From Capronia americana (taxonomy: Eukaryota; Ascomycota; Eurotiomycetes; Chaetothyriales; Herpotrichiellaceae): a stretch of 64,000 bases of DNA. The stretch lies in assembly GCA_016110215.1 (NCBI GenBank), contig JADWQD010000010.1, positions 682,001 through 746,000 of the forward strand. The letters run 5' to 3'. The position numbers were made by a program, and so were the translations under genes. Position 1 is the stretch's first letter. Every line of letters begins with the position of its first letter. The notes under the pieces were generated by a model. That model did not search any database. It was given only the letters and a program-made list of their open reading frames with translations, and had not been told where the DNA came from. Shown piece after piece: positions 1-11,100 of this stretch.

Positions 1-754
1 CTTGAGACCCGCGCTGGAGAATTCGCTCCGACGGATCCTCACGCCCAGATCATCTTTGGACCTGCTGCAGCAAATCGAGACTGTGGCAAATCCCACCGGC
101 GCCAAAACTCAACCCCGGCCATTCGTGATCACCATCCTGGGCGTCAACGGGGTCGGAAAATCCACCAATCTCTCCAAGCTCTGCTACTTCCTCCTGCAGA
201 ACAATTACCGTGTGCTGATTGCAGCAGGCGACACCTTCAGATCTGGCGCTGTGGAACAGCTGAACGTGCATGTGCGCAACTTGAAAGAACTCACCGCCCG
301 CGAACGCCTCGGCGCAGTTAGTATCTACGAAAAAGGCTATGGAAAAGACGCGGCAAACGTGGCTCGAGATGCAGTCTCGTTCGCCAAGGAGCACGACTAC
401 CAGGTTGTGCTCGTTGACACGGCGGGACGAGCTCATACGAACACGCAGCTCATGGCTGCGCTGGAGAAGCTTGTCGACTTCGCGAAGCCGGATCTGGTCT
501 TGCAGGTCGCCGAGGCCTTGGTCGGGAACGATTCAGTAGGCCAAGCCCAGAACTTCACCAAAGCATTGGGCAAAGGACGCAAGCTCGACGGGTTCATCGT
601 CTCGAAGGTTGACACTGTGGGCTCGGGCATTGGAACTATGATCTCCCTTGTGCATGCGACGTCGGTGCCCGTGCAGTTCATCGGTGTGGGTCAGCATTAT
701 GGTGATTTGAGGCAGCTCTCCGTCCCATGGGCGGTGAATATGCTCATGAATTAA
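1..754 (+). CDS. SRP101: Signal recognition particle receptor subunit alpha, C-terminal GTPase part (5' end outside window)
   Basis: Docks ribosome-nascent chain-SRP complexes at the ER membrane and hydrolyses GTP to hand the chain to the translocon. The frame is open from base 2, and about 250 residues remain. Visible motifs of the SRP GTPase NG domain are the G1 loop GVNGVGKST, the insertion-box region with DTFRSGAVEQL, G3 DTAGR, and G4 SKVD followed by GSGIG. The conserved tail GVGQHYGDLRQLSVPWAVNMLM ends at the stop, as in fungal SRP101. The N-terminal longin-like domain that binds SR-beta lies upstream of the window. Ffh/SRP54 is a homologous alternative, but it carries a C-terminal M domain that is absent here. 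Confidence 0.93.
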   Translation, partial: LRPALENSLRRILTPRSSLDLLQQIETVANPTGAKTQPRPFVITILGVNGVGKSTNLSKLCYFLLQNNYRVLIAAGDTFRSGAVEQLNVHVRNLKELTARERLGAVSIYEKGYGKDAANVARDAVSFAKEHDYQVVLVDTAGRAHTNTQLMAALEKLVDFAKPDLVLQVAEALVGNDSVGQAQNFTKALGKGRKLDGFIVSKVDTVGSGIGTMISLVHATSVPVQFIGVGQHYGDLRQLSVPWAVNMLMN

Positions 755-1743
755 TCCTCGATGACGCGTGACGATATGACAACTTTGGGTGGTTGCGTGT
801 GTAGGATTGCCACCAAGATATGTCAGCCTGGCTAAGTCTAGGTAAAATGAAGACATGACTGCACGAGCATAACCAAGGTCTCCAACGAACAATAAACGTG
901 TCTTACATATGCGACCCTTTGCTTCTCATCCTACCCTGGTGACAATTGACTTTACCCGAGTTCCCTACTGCTGTGAGCGATCGACTCTTCCCACAATATG
1001 TACTCATACCCGTACCCCCAGCTCAATACAACGCCACTGACTGACACGTGAGTGAGACTGTCCTGGCACGGAACATGAACAAAGGCCGTTCCTTATCTGC
1101 CCCGAGAAGCGCAGAGAATGTTGGGCAGTGGGACATAACTAGCTCGAAGACAGACGAGGCATCTCCCGACTTGGAATTACAGATCCTCGGTCAGGTATCG
1201 CCCTAAAGTGCCAGGCGTACGAGGTGCGTACTCCGTAGTACTCTCAGACGATACCTAAACATGGCTGCCGTGACCACCAGCATATTCGACATACCTCGTC
1301 GTTGCATATGAGATTGGATCATGCATGTCGGGTTCTAGGAAAGGTTTTTTTCATGACTACGTTTGATGTATTCGTCGTCATAACTGTCCTGTAGGTAGAT
1401 GGACGGGGAGCCTTGTACATATCTCATGTGCATCATATGTGCGGATGAGCCCATACCCGCGTTAGGATGCGGCACAAGTGCGCTTCTTGTGAAAAGATCG
1501 AGTCAAAATCATTCCGATGGCTGGCCAGAGAATGCCGGATGGACGGATGTCCGGAATTTCCTCTGCCATTGGAAGGGGGTGCTACGGTAACAACATCTCT
1601 CATTGTAGATATGTGTACAGACCACGATGAAGTACAAGTGATTGCAACAGTGCGCTGAATTTGAACCCTCATTGGGCTTGCTGCCCTCGGAAATCATGGA
1701 GTGTACGAACCACGACCACCATTGTACGAAAGGCTGTCTTCGA
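755..1743. other. Intergenic region, nothing recognised
   Basis: This region separates two genes that end towards each other. It holds only short, low-quality open frames. The one notable element is a TACTCCGTA 9-mer at 1229-1237, which recurs in other spacers of the window. Confidence 0.5.
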
Positions 1744-2337
1744 TCAAAAGGAGGCTGATCCCTTCCTCATATTGCGACATCTCTGCATCTCTTTGCTGTT
1801 GGCTCGCAACTCTTCAAGTGTTCCTTCACGAGTGTCCGCCTCTCTTATCATATGGGTTATGCCCCAGTGCATCAAACAATTGACGGGCTCGGCGAACCTC
1901 GGATAGACAAAATGGGCCCTGGCAAGCACATACGGAGTATTGCGTTTGAAAAATCGGGGGAGACAGGGATCAAGTCGGACGGGAGTGAACCGCACGGCGA
2001 CCGTGATGTTGCCGTACAGCACGGGTGAGCCTTCTGACCACACTTTTCGGCACACACGGAGGAACTGAGCTGATAAGCCGATGCTGTTGGTATAGTAACG
2101 GACATCGTAGAGCTGTGTCCAGTCAAGCTGATCGTAACGTGGAGACTGGTGCGCGGCTACCGCCTGTTTCAAACTGAGGAACTGGAACGTGGAATCTGAA
2201 GAGCACAGAAAAGCGAGGATCTGGCTGTTGTCCACGAATACCTCTCGGTAGATTTGGTTCATAATTTCAGGCGGGAAATTCAGATAGCCCAACGGACCAG
2301 TCGGCGTGCGAGGCCGAACGATAGGAAGGTGGTCCAT
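1744..2337 (-). CDS. Hypothetical protein, fungal 2EXR/DUF7730-like
   Basis: A 197-residue single-exon frame of unknown function. It begins, after a short lead, with LNFPPEIMNQIYREVFVD, the 'L-P-x-E-I-R-x-x-I-Y' type opening seen in many fungal F-box-like or 2EXR proteins. A segment FLRVCRKVWSEGSPVLYGN follows, matching the 'L-x-x-x-C-R-x-x-x-x-E-A-x-x-x-L-Y' pattern of the same families. The family is expanded in Pezizomycotina and its biochemical role is unknown. No signal peptide or membrane segment is seen. I chose the first ATG, and an unspliced model reads through to the stop. Assignment rests on these two motifs only. Confidence 0.5.
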   Translation of the reverse strand: MDHLPIVRPRTPTGPLGYLNFPPEIMNQIYREVFVDNSQILAFLCSSDSTFQFLSLKQAVAAHQSPRYDQLDWTQLYDVRYYTNSIGLSAQFLRVCRKVWSEGSPVLYGNITVAVRFTPVRLDPCLPRFFKRNTPYVLARAHFVYPRFAEPVNCLMHWGITHMIREADTREGTLEELRANSKEMQRCRNMRKGSASF

Positions 2338-2608
2338 CCCGGTAGTTTGTGCTTTGACGGATTAGTCGACACCGGAGGATGCTTGCTACTGGCAACGGAC
2401 TGGTAGTAACTGGCTTCTGTAGTAGATGCGAGATGAGATGATACTGGCGAACGATAGACTTGGAGCGTGGCGATATTGAAGATGTGGCTGACTGATGTGA
2501 ACACAATTCCGGCAATTGAGGAGACTCTGAATTAGATGAGTCCCTCGTATCGTCCAACAGCAGGAGCCAGGAGCCGGCCACAGGTGGGCAGGAGCAACTC
2601 ATGCTCTT

Positions 2609-3053
2609 TCACCGCTTAGTCTTTTTCGTGGCCATCTTCCTCCTTCGGGCGATTTCCGAGGGGAATACAATAGAGTTCCTAGGCTTTTTCTTCGAGATCT
2701 TGTGGGCTTTATGATTGACTCTGTTCTTCCCTGGGTTTGATTTGACGGTCTTCATCTTTGCGCCTTGTGCGTCGACGTCCATTTCTACAGGATGAGATTA
2801 GCGATTGATTTGGCTTCAAAGGACAAAACCTAATACCTTCGTTATTGTCATTTTTAGGCTGCTCTTCAGTGTCTTCATCGTTGCTTTCATCTACATCCAT
2901 AGCCCTTTCTGTTTCGGGTTTCGGTTTGGCAGCCAGTTCTTGCAATTTTGCAGAGAGTCTGGCGGTACGGGCATCGTGGGCAGGACCAAACACAGTTGCT
3001 CGGAGGACGCGGTGGTTCTTCTTTACGACAGATGCTCTCGCTGATTTAGCCAT
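2609..3053 (-). CDS. DUF2423 (UPF0642, YBL028C-like) small basic nucleolar protein
   Basis: Two exons, 2837-3053 and 2609-2784, with a 52-bp intron (donor GTATTA, acceptor CTGTAG), give 130 residues. The start MAKSARASVVKKNHRVLRATVFGP is the diagnostic DUF2423 N-terminus, rich in Lys/Arg. An acidic middle (MDVDESNDEDTEEQ) and a basic end (KISKKKPRNS ... RRRKMATKKTKR) follow. The yeast relative YBL028C is reported as nucleolar and linked to ribosome biogenesis; the role here is inferred from that. The gene is divergent from the SUMO ligase gene and shares a 439-bp promoter region with it. The splice join restores the reading frame to the conserved basic tail, which supports the model. Confidence 0.85.
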
Positions 3054-3492
3054 AACTTCAGAGGGCAACTGAATTGTAGGAAGGCAGTGGCGGGATGTAG
3101 CGCAAGTGAGGGAAAGGTGAATGTAAAGTGAGGAAATTCTGCGGCACGGCCGGAGTATTGCCGATTCGCTGGCCGGGCTCAACGACTGCGACTCTTTATT
3201 GAGGGCAGCAACATCACGCCTTGGCTCTTTGGCAAGCGGCAGCGTCCTCTGCCTGCGTTCAATCGGTCTTCAATCTCGCTCCTCCCTCCTGGCCGTCTTA
3301 TCATCCCCGTCCCAAACCCTCCCGTACAGTGGCGGCTTGGACTTCCTCATGACCGTGGTTGACCGGCGCTCCTCGATCCTCTCCGTCGCCATGCTTGAAC
3401 AACGACGCCACCGATAGCCTCATTGCGACGAAGCTGCAACAACTGTCCGGTCAATTTGTCCACAAGGAACTGAGCAGACGCGCCCTTCCGCC
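3054..3492. promoter_or_regulatory. Shared divergent promoter region
   Basis: This 439-bp region separates the DUF2423 gene (minus) from the SIZ/PIAS gene (plus), so it must hold both promoters and 5' leaders. It is pyrimidine-rich close to the plus-strand start. No convincing specific factor site was found. Confidence 0.5.
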
Positions 3493-5447
3493 ATGTCAGG
3501 CTATCCAGATACCCAAGCGCATGACGATGTGCGGGCCATGATTGCCTCTGTCAAAACCCTCACTGTAGAAAAACTGAAAAATCTCCTTCGATTCGAGAGT
3601 CTACCATTGTCTGGAGTTAAGAGCGAACTACAAATCAGGATAATAGCCCGTATGTCCAAATTCCGCCCGAAATCTCAACTGCATCTCTTTTCCCTCCCCT
3701 CGCCCTGACATTCAGATGAACAGATATCGAGAAAATGCGCAATGGCGGGGACGTTTCGGGTCTGAATCGGATTCGCGGGTTCATGAGAAGCGGCTCCCTT
3801 TCGTACAACAACAGCAATTCTTTCTCTTCACCTTACTCTCGCCACACGCCCACCTCCTCGGCGTCTCCATCGTTCTCTTCTCCTACCGCTCACAACTCCT
3901 TCAATATGTCCTCGAATTCTCCATTTGGCACCAGTATGGATCATGAACCTGTGAGAGGAGATTGTGTTCTGACGAGCAAACAGGCCGAGCAATAACGTTC
4001 AGACCCTCGCCTTTTTACACCATCACAAGATCACTCACCCAGACTCACCGATGCGGAGGTGAGTTCTGCTTTACTTTCACGTTACTGGCCGGTTTGACTG
4101 ACCAGTCGTAGCAAAAGAAGGGTCCAGGGAGACCGTCAGACTCACAGTCATGTTGTCACAGGAAATCATCGATAAGCTCAACAACGACCCCTCATATCGG
4201 ATTATGGTTTTCTGCGCCTCAGAGCCCATCGGCCATTACCCTACGGACGCATCCGATATTGCTTTTCCACATACTGTGGAACTGAAGTGCAATGGTGACG
4301 ATGTGAAGACAAATTTGCGGGGACTGAAAAATCGGCCAGGATCGACTAGACCTGCAGATATCACGCCCATGATGAGGACAAAACCAGCCAACTACCCCAA
4401 TTCGGTCGAGATGATTTATGCAATGACTACCAAGGTGAGCCAATATTTCAGCTGACGCTATTCAATGTGTTTCCGATCTCACATCGTGGGAATATCTATG
4501 CTGAACAGGCCAAATCCACTGTGCAGGCATTCTACATCGTGGTCAATCTTGTCTCCAGGAAGTCGATCGATGCATTGGTGAGCCGGATAAGACATGGCCG
4601 GATGATTAGTAAGGAACAGGTCATTCGAGAGAGTATGTTATCCCGCCCCTTGCCTTGGCTCTGACACTTACGAGCGACAGTGCGGCGCAGGGCTGAAGAC
4701 CCCGACGAAATCGTAGCGACCTCGACAGTCCTGTCCTTGAAGGATCCTGTCGGCTACACACGCATCACAACACCCTGCCGCGGAATAGGGTGTAGCCACG
4801 TGCAGAGTTTCGACGCGGCCTGTTACCTACAGCTCCAGGAACAAGCGCCAACCTGGATGTGTCCGATTTGCAACAAGGCTGCTCCATGGGAAGCACTGGC
4901 TCTAGATCAGTACGTTAATGACATACTGAATCTTACGCCGAAAGATGTGGAGGCAGTCACTGTCGAGCCCGATGGCAAATGGCATATTTCGAGTCAAACG
5001 GATAACGCTGGCGGTCGGACGGCCAATCCCACGCCTTCGGATGATGAGGATGATGATGATCTTGTTGAGATTGGCGATGGATCAAATCATCACCAACCGA
5101 AACTCGAGACACTAACGCCACACAGTGTCAGGACGCCACCATTATCCTCCAGAGAAGATTCCACAGCGCCTTCAGCATCGAGGCGGTCAACGAACAGCAA
5201 CAAGAGATCGCGAGATGTCATTGATTTGACATTGAGCGAGGACGAGGACGATGGCGGACCGGCGCCGAAAGCCCGGAGGACCGAATCTGTCTCATCAGAC
5301 CGGATTATTTCTTCGTCAAGAGCACGCTGGCCTCTTGCCCCATCAGATCGGCCTTACTTTAATCCGCCTCCTCTTGGTCCCCCCCCTCCTGGTCCCCCTC
5401 CTGGTCCGCCTCCTTACAACTTTGATCAATTTAATCCGACATTATGA
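3493..5447 (+). CDS. SIZ1: SIZ/PIAS-type E3 SUMO-protein ligase
   Basis: Ligates SUMO from the E2 Ubc9 onto nuclear targets. Six exons were modelled: 3493-3649, 3724-3933, 3984-4058, 4112-4434, 4509-4632 and 4681-5447 (551 residues). In order it has an N-terminal SAP-like helix pair (VKTLTVEKLKNLLRFESLPLSG), a Ser-rich linker, and a PINIT domain (from FRPSPFYTITR to the YAMTTK/AKSTVQAFYIVVNLV segments). An SP-RING follows with Cys/His ligands in PCRGIGCSHVQSFDAACY and WMCPICNK. An acidic SUMO-interaction motif DVIDLTLSEDEDD comes next, then a Pro-rich tail of repeated GPPPP-type units. Every splice join keeps phase and rebuilds conserved sequence. Fungi often have one such gene, so SIZ1 versus Pli1 naming is a matter of convention. 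Confidence 0.9.
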
Positions 5448-6390
5448 TTTATGGGCGTTCGACCAGGACAATGTGTTCTTCCTCCACTTTCAGCATGGCG
5501 CTTGGAAAAGGTGGTAACTTTGGGCGGCTTGTTGTGATTTCACCATTAGGGAAGACCGCCGACAAGGCAGGAGCTGTGGAAATTGCTGGGATATTTCCGG
5601 GCCCAGGCAAGAATGAATGCATGCAACGGTGCGGAAGGCCTGATGAAGACCCGTAACGACGACGTGCATCAAGGACAAATGGGCTGGCTCATGACTGACG
5701 ATTCTCTTAATGCAAGACAGAGCTTACTTGCCCGGACGCTCAGGAAGTGCAGAAAGCAAGATAGAGCTGAGGTTTGCGGCAAAACGAGCACGAGCCATGC
5801 ATGATCAAGTATGTGTACATGTTTGCCACGGTAAAGAGCAGTCTATAAAGGCACGGTTTCGAACATCAATCCACAGAGCTGACTTATCGGCTCCCGTGCT
5901 AACTGGGTCTACTTTTTTCTTCATCCGGTTGGTGTGCCATCGCTTAGCCATGATGCTCGCTATGAACGGCATTTCCCTTGATCACATCCAGAACGAGAAC
6001 TCTTTTTATAATGAGCACGCGGACCTCCAATTGTGTAATTAGGCAAAGACGTAGTGGATGTCCAGTTCAGGCGTGCTCGATGTGCCAGAAGGTGACTGTA
6101 TCTTTTGGTGGACCTCCCCATTCACCATCATCCGAGAAACAATGCAGCCTGGCTGTCTTCGCTGCCGGCGCCCAGTTGTGTACGCGAGGCTGAATGCGGG
6201 GCCGGGGTTGTCGTTGATAAGATTAGATCCCAACGAGACGAGGCTCCGGCAAAATTGTTTCTACCGTTTTGAATGATTGATCACTGGTAACTACGTCCTT
6301 GGTGCTGTCAACGGTTAAGTTAGGTGCTTGAACTTCGACTTGTAATAACGTATACCCACTCGATACACTGGAGTAGGTTCGCGGTGGAAA
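5448..6390. other. Intergenic region, nothing recognised
   Basis: Spacer between two plus-strand genes. Several short frames are present, none with codon use or motifs that suggest a gene. The last part must contain the promoter of the methyltransferase gene. Confidence 0.5.
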
Positions 6391-7482
6391 ATGCCCGAAG
6401 GTTCACGTCCCACTCATCTTGACCCCAGCGAACTCGGGACGAAGGAGTAGTAAGTGCGTCGGTTCATTTCCCTCGATGCCTTTAACCCTGGAAAACTGAC
6501 AGCTTTCGACGACAGTTGGGACGAGTACTATGAGCGAGACTTGAACGGCGACGAGGCCAGCGAGGGGTCGGATGAAGACCAAGACGACGTTGACGGAGAG
6601 GCCGCGGCCGCCGAAGAACCACCCGATCCATCAGAACTAGACTCCTGGTTCGACGATGTCGGTGCGCCAGCCAAAACTCTATCATTCCTCACATCAGCGA
6701 CGTTTCCACTGTCGCCAAACTATTCTCCGCCGAAAAGTGACGAACCGGACCGCGTGGACCAAACCTCCCCATCAGTCCTCGACCTTGGCACGGGAAACGG
6801 CAGCGCGCTCTTCTCCCTCCATCTCCAGGGGGGCTACACTGCCGCCCGTATGGTAGGCGTCGACTATTCGCGCAAAAGCATCGAGCTGGCGGAAAAGCTG
6901 CGTCTCCAATACGCCGCCCGCCTGTCATCACCATCAACCGACGATGAGACCTCCACCACATCTATAGCGAAGGCGAAGGCGAAGGCGAAGGCGACGCTGC
7001 AGAACGTTGCTTTCTACACTTTCGACATCATAAATGAGAATCCGAAGGTTCAAGCATGGTGGCCGTGCAGCGACTCTACCTCGACCACGAACCCGAACCC
7101 GAACCCAAACTCGAACTCGGGCTTCGACCTAGTCCTCGACAAAGGGACATTTGATGCGATCTCGCTCTCCTCCGACACGGTCGTGGATCCACACACCGGT
7201 CTGGAGCGACGGATCTGCGAGCTCTACCCGGCCAAAGTTCTCGACCTGACGAGGACGGGCGGATTTTTCCTTCTGACCAGCTGCAATTGGACGGAATCCG
7301 AGGTTGTCTCGTGGTTTACCGGCGCGTCTGGAAGTGCCGACTCCGAGCAAGGAGGAAGGGGAGGAGGAGGAGCGGGGGGTGGCAGGTTTGAAGTCTACGA
7401 CACGATTAAATACCCAGTCTTTGAATTCGGGGGGCAGAAAGGACAGGGCGTCGCGACCGTGTGTTTTAGGAAGTGTGCATAG
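6391..7482 (+). CDS. EFM4: EFM4-type protein-lysine N-methyltransferase (eEF1A)
   Basis: AdoMet-dependent class I methyltransferase; yeast Efm4 methylates a lysine of eEF1A. Two exons, 6391-6449 and 6516-7482 (341 residues). The short first exon encodes MPEGSRPTHLDPSELGTKEY and joins to WDEYYERDL, giving the 'LGTKEYWDEYYERDL' start typical of this family, which decided the start codon. Motif I is SVLDLGTGNGSALF, then VGVDYSRKSIELAEKL, and a motif IV-like FDLVLDKGTFDAISLS. The domain carries unusual low-complexity insertions: an Ala-Lys repeat from GAAGGC units near 6968-6996, an Asn-Pro/Asn-Ser run near 7087-7122, and a Gly-rich stretch near the C-terminus. The core motifs remain intact, so activity is expected. 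Confidence 0.88.
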
Positions 7483-7703
7483 AAGAAGTACGGGTGGGTA
7501 GGAACCAAAGTCTAGCTAGTCAGCTATATAGCTACATAGCTAGGCTGAATCGACCGAGCCGCCACGAGGGGAGGGGGTTTGGGACTGAATTGACTAGAAG
7601 AGGCCCCCCTTTCCGCCCTCCTCCCTCCATTTGAAGGGTGAAGTTTGGGTACTTGCCGGATGCGGATGGAAGTTGTTTTGAGAAAAACGAAACGAAACGC
7701 ATC

Positions 7704-7722
7704 CCGACCGACCGACCGACCG
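7704..7722. repeat. (CCGA)n microsatellite
   Basis: About 4.75 perfect copies of a CCGA unit in noncoding sequence downstream of the EFM4-like gene. Confidence 0.85.
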
Positions 7723-8054
7723 CGACCGCCTCCCTGGCAACCATCGTACACTTGATGACCCCGGTGCGTGCCGAGTACAGTATGTATTCTTGTCCCTTAC
7801 GTACACCCAGCCTTGTACTGCTCCTTCTCCTTCTCCTCTCCTCCTCCTCCTTGTCGCTGTCTTACGAGCTCTCGGCTCTCGGCCCCGCCGCTCCGTTTCT
7901 TGATCACCCATAACGGTGTTGGCGGTCGACTGACCAACTGGGCTATATATGTAGACCACCCACCCACACGCGACGATCACGAGCAGCCATGGATCTAATT
8001 CCGCTCGGTTCGCCGATTCGACGTACGAGTATGCGTTACAGTTAGAAGCAACGG

Positions 8055-8083
8055 TCTATCTATCTATCCATCCATCCATCCAT
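8055..8083. repeat. (TCTA)n(TCCA)n compound microsatellite
   Basis: Three TCTA units run directly into four TCCA units. This is consistent with one repeat that changed by a point mutation and then expanded. Confidence 0.85.
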
Positions 8084-8415
8084 GCTGGATAATGCAACAA
8101 TCAAAGGGTGGACAACCAAACACGGCCAAAGTTCAAGGGCCGTGTTGGGTATTGCGGGAAAGAAGTGGAATAGGAACAAAACAGAACAGAAGAGAAGAGA
8201 AAGGCACTGGCAGGTTACGAGAACTTAGATACAGTACAGTATAGTAACAGTAAGTAAAGTCTAGCTATAAGAAAACCGTGAGACTCCCTTTTTTTCCTTC
8301 CTTTTTTGGTGGTCTCCGGGGCTTCAATCCGTGGCTTAGTCCTTGGTCCCTGGTCCCTTCCCTGTCCGTATGCTTATGCTTATGCTTCTCTCCCCTGTTT
8401 GTTTAGTATTTTGTT

Positions 8416-11100
8416 TTACCATACCTTGAATCTCAGGCCCCTCTTGCCCGTCTTCGTCGTCGAGTTAGTGATCCCCGCCGTCGTGGACCCCGCGAACCTT
8501 GCGCTCGCACTGCCGGTCTTCAATTGATACACGTTCAATCTGCTCCCTGCGCCACAGTTCTGCGTCGGGTTGCCCGCGCAAGTCATGTTACAGCCGGCCT
8601 CGCCCTCGGGGGCCAACACGGCCGAGTTGATCGGTCCCGCGGCATTGCAGAAACATAGGTTGCTGTTCTCGACGCCCATCCAGTTGTAGCCCTTCGCGAA
8701 GCAGAAGGCCGCGCACGCCTCGACGGTCAGAGACGCCGACGCCGGCGTGGCGGCCGAGCCGGTCCTGTCCGTGGGGCCGAGCGCCCGCGCGCCCACTCCC
8801 TCCGTGTAGCAGCCTACGTAGCCGTACTGGCTGCCCGGCTGGTTCGGCACGTTGACGGGGTTGGGATTGTACGGCTTGATGTACTGCGTGTTGTTGTACA
8901 TGCTGATTGCGTTGGAGCCGCCGCACGTCTGGGTCGAATTGCCCGCGCACTTCATGCTGCATTTGGTGGCCGCGATGGGCGTGGATGCCGAATTGAGCAC
9001 GCTCCCCGCCAGACACTGCGACGCGTACTCGAGCCCGAAGTACTGGAGGTTGAGCGCTTGGGCCTTTTGCGCGCACAGGTCGACAGACATGCTCGAGCCC
9101 GAGGTGTACAGCGCGGTCAGGGCGCGCGGGTTACCGGTCTCGCCGTAGCAGCCTAGGTACGCGACGTTGGTCGCCGCGGGGACGGCACTCGCCGTGGCGG
9201 AGGAGGAACTGCCGCCTGAGGTCCCCGTGCCTGTGCCCGTGCCGGAGCTCCCGGCGTTGGCCTTGTACTTGTCCAGAGACCACACAGACAGGCGGGAGCC
9301 CGCACCGCAGAGCTCGGTATTGTCGCCTTTGCAGGACATCGAGCAGTCGGATTGAGAGGTCGTCGCGGTGGTGGTGCTGTTGCCGCAATAGCATTCTGGA
9401 CAGAAACAGGTCAGTTAGGAAAAGGGAGCGACGGGAGAAGGACTAGCGGGGTATAGCTTACCTTGAGAATATTCGGCGCCGAAGAACGCTGCCTGGCTCT
9501 GCGAACAGAAGGCCGCGCACATCTCGAGTGTCATGCCCGTCGTGTTGGAGAAGGAAGGTCCCCGAAGCGCTCGGCCGCCGACGCCTTCCAGGTAACAGCC
9601 GACATAAGTGGCGGTTCCGCCGTTGTTCGGCACGGTCAAGGTGGTCTGGCCGGGCACGGGGATACCCTTGGGGGCAGGGCCGGTGTAAGAGGTGTCGTTC
9701 CACACCTGCATGAGACTCTTGCCGCCGCAAAACTCGAAGTTGTTGCCGCTGCATGTCATGTAATTCTGCTGCGAGCAATTGAGCGGGGATTGAATCGGCT
9801 GCTGCAGGGCGCCTGCACAGTAGCATTGGCTTGCAAACTCTAGGCCGGCGTAGAAATACCCGTTTTGCTTGCAATAGGCCGTGCAGCTCTCGATTGACAT
9901 GCTCGTTTGACTACTGTAGGACGCGGCTGACAAAGGTCGAGGCGTGCCGGCGTCGAACGCACAGCCCATGTACTGCCAAGCGCCCACTTTGTCACCGGGT
10001 TTGGCCACGGAGCGACTCTTGTAGTCTTGGTTGGAAACGGAATTGAGCTGGGGCTGTACAGGACAGATGTTCTGAGTGGCTCGGATTGGACCTCCAGTAG
10101 GGGGATTGCAGCCGGGGAGAACCTTCAGCAGGCCGTGGACGGTTTCGTTGACGAGTGGTGCTTGTTCGGGGCAGTTCTGGCTAAAGTACGGGTCGACGGA
10201 AGCCTGAAGCGGCGCGCAGAGACCGATCTGACCATTGTTGGTCGCGCCGGGGCCCATGCACTGATCAATGGCCGCGTCGAGGACATCCGGGTCCCAACCG
10301 TTGAGGAAATCGCCGTGAAAGCCATAGCCTGTTGTGTCGCCTTGGGAGAAGACGAACATCCCACCGTCGGACTGATCAATGCTGTTGACAGAGTAGATGA
10401 CTTCGAAGAACAGATGAGGGAGCAGGATCGGATGGGTCGGAGGACAGATGCCGTTGTCAATGCCAGAGAGGTAAGCGACGTGGGATTGGTCAGTCTTGTA
10501 CAGGTTGACGCCGTCCCAGCAGCTCTGGAAGTGGATCTGGGCTCGAAGCCCGGAGTCGCACTTGGTGGACTTGAACCCCGGGGTTTCCGGTTGCGGGCCA
10601 CTGCTGTCTAGGCAGGCAAAGCTGGCACGGTTGGAAACAGGCTGGCCGCCATATGACTTGTTGCCGTAAGTCAGCGTGGTGTCGTACGATCGGGACGCCG
10701 CATCACCCGAAAGCATGCGGAAGCCTTTCGGGAAGCTTTTGATGTTGGCGACATCGACGCCGCGGTCCAGATAGTACACCACAGTGCCGTCATGGGGGAC
10801 TTCCTGGAACGAGCCATTGCGGTATCTGTAGTACAAGTTCGGCGTCCAGTAGGCGCTCTTGTCCTTTTGGATGCTGCAGGAAGTGCAGTAAGAGGCTTGA
10901 AGACTGTCAAAAGTCGACGTCGTATTGATGTTGTTCGGTCCGGCAATAGTGTGACAATGACCAGAGATCCCACCGGGGTTGACGATAGGATCGATCCTAC
11001 CTACTTGGACAGTTCCGCAGACCATGCGCCAGAAGGCATCGACATGGCCGAACGTCAAGCTGAGCAATATGGTCAGAAGGGCGCCGTGGAAGCTCCTCAT
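8416..11100 (-). CDS. Secreted DUF1996 protein with four WSC domains
   Basis: Probable extracellular or cell-wall carbohydrate-binding protein. Two exons, 9462-11100 and 8416-9395, with a 66-bp intron, give 872 residues. A cleavable signal peptide is clear (MRSFHGALLTILLSLTFGHVDA). The first ~350 residues form a DUF1996 domain (FWRMVCGTVQVGRIDPIVNPGGISGHCH; later HFQSCWDGVN, GDFLNGWD). Four WSC domains follow, each opening with Y(M/V/L)GC and ending near CGG or CGAGS. Between the second and third is a Gly/Ser/Thr spacer (GTGTGTGTSGGSSSS). The third WSC lacks two of the usual cysteines. No GPI or transmembrane tail is evident at the C-terminus (GKRGLRFKVW), so a soluble secreted form is likely. 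Enzymatic activity is not established for DUF1996. Confidence 0.9.

Larger units (their letters stand above)
7483..8415. other. Intergenic region with two microsatellites
   Basis: Convergent spacer between the methyltransferase and WSC genes. It holds a CCGA repeat at 7704-7722 and a TCTA/TCCA repeat at 8055-8083, but no supported gene. Confidence 0.6.
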
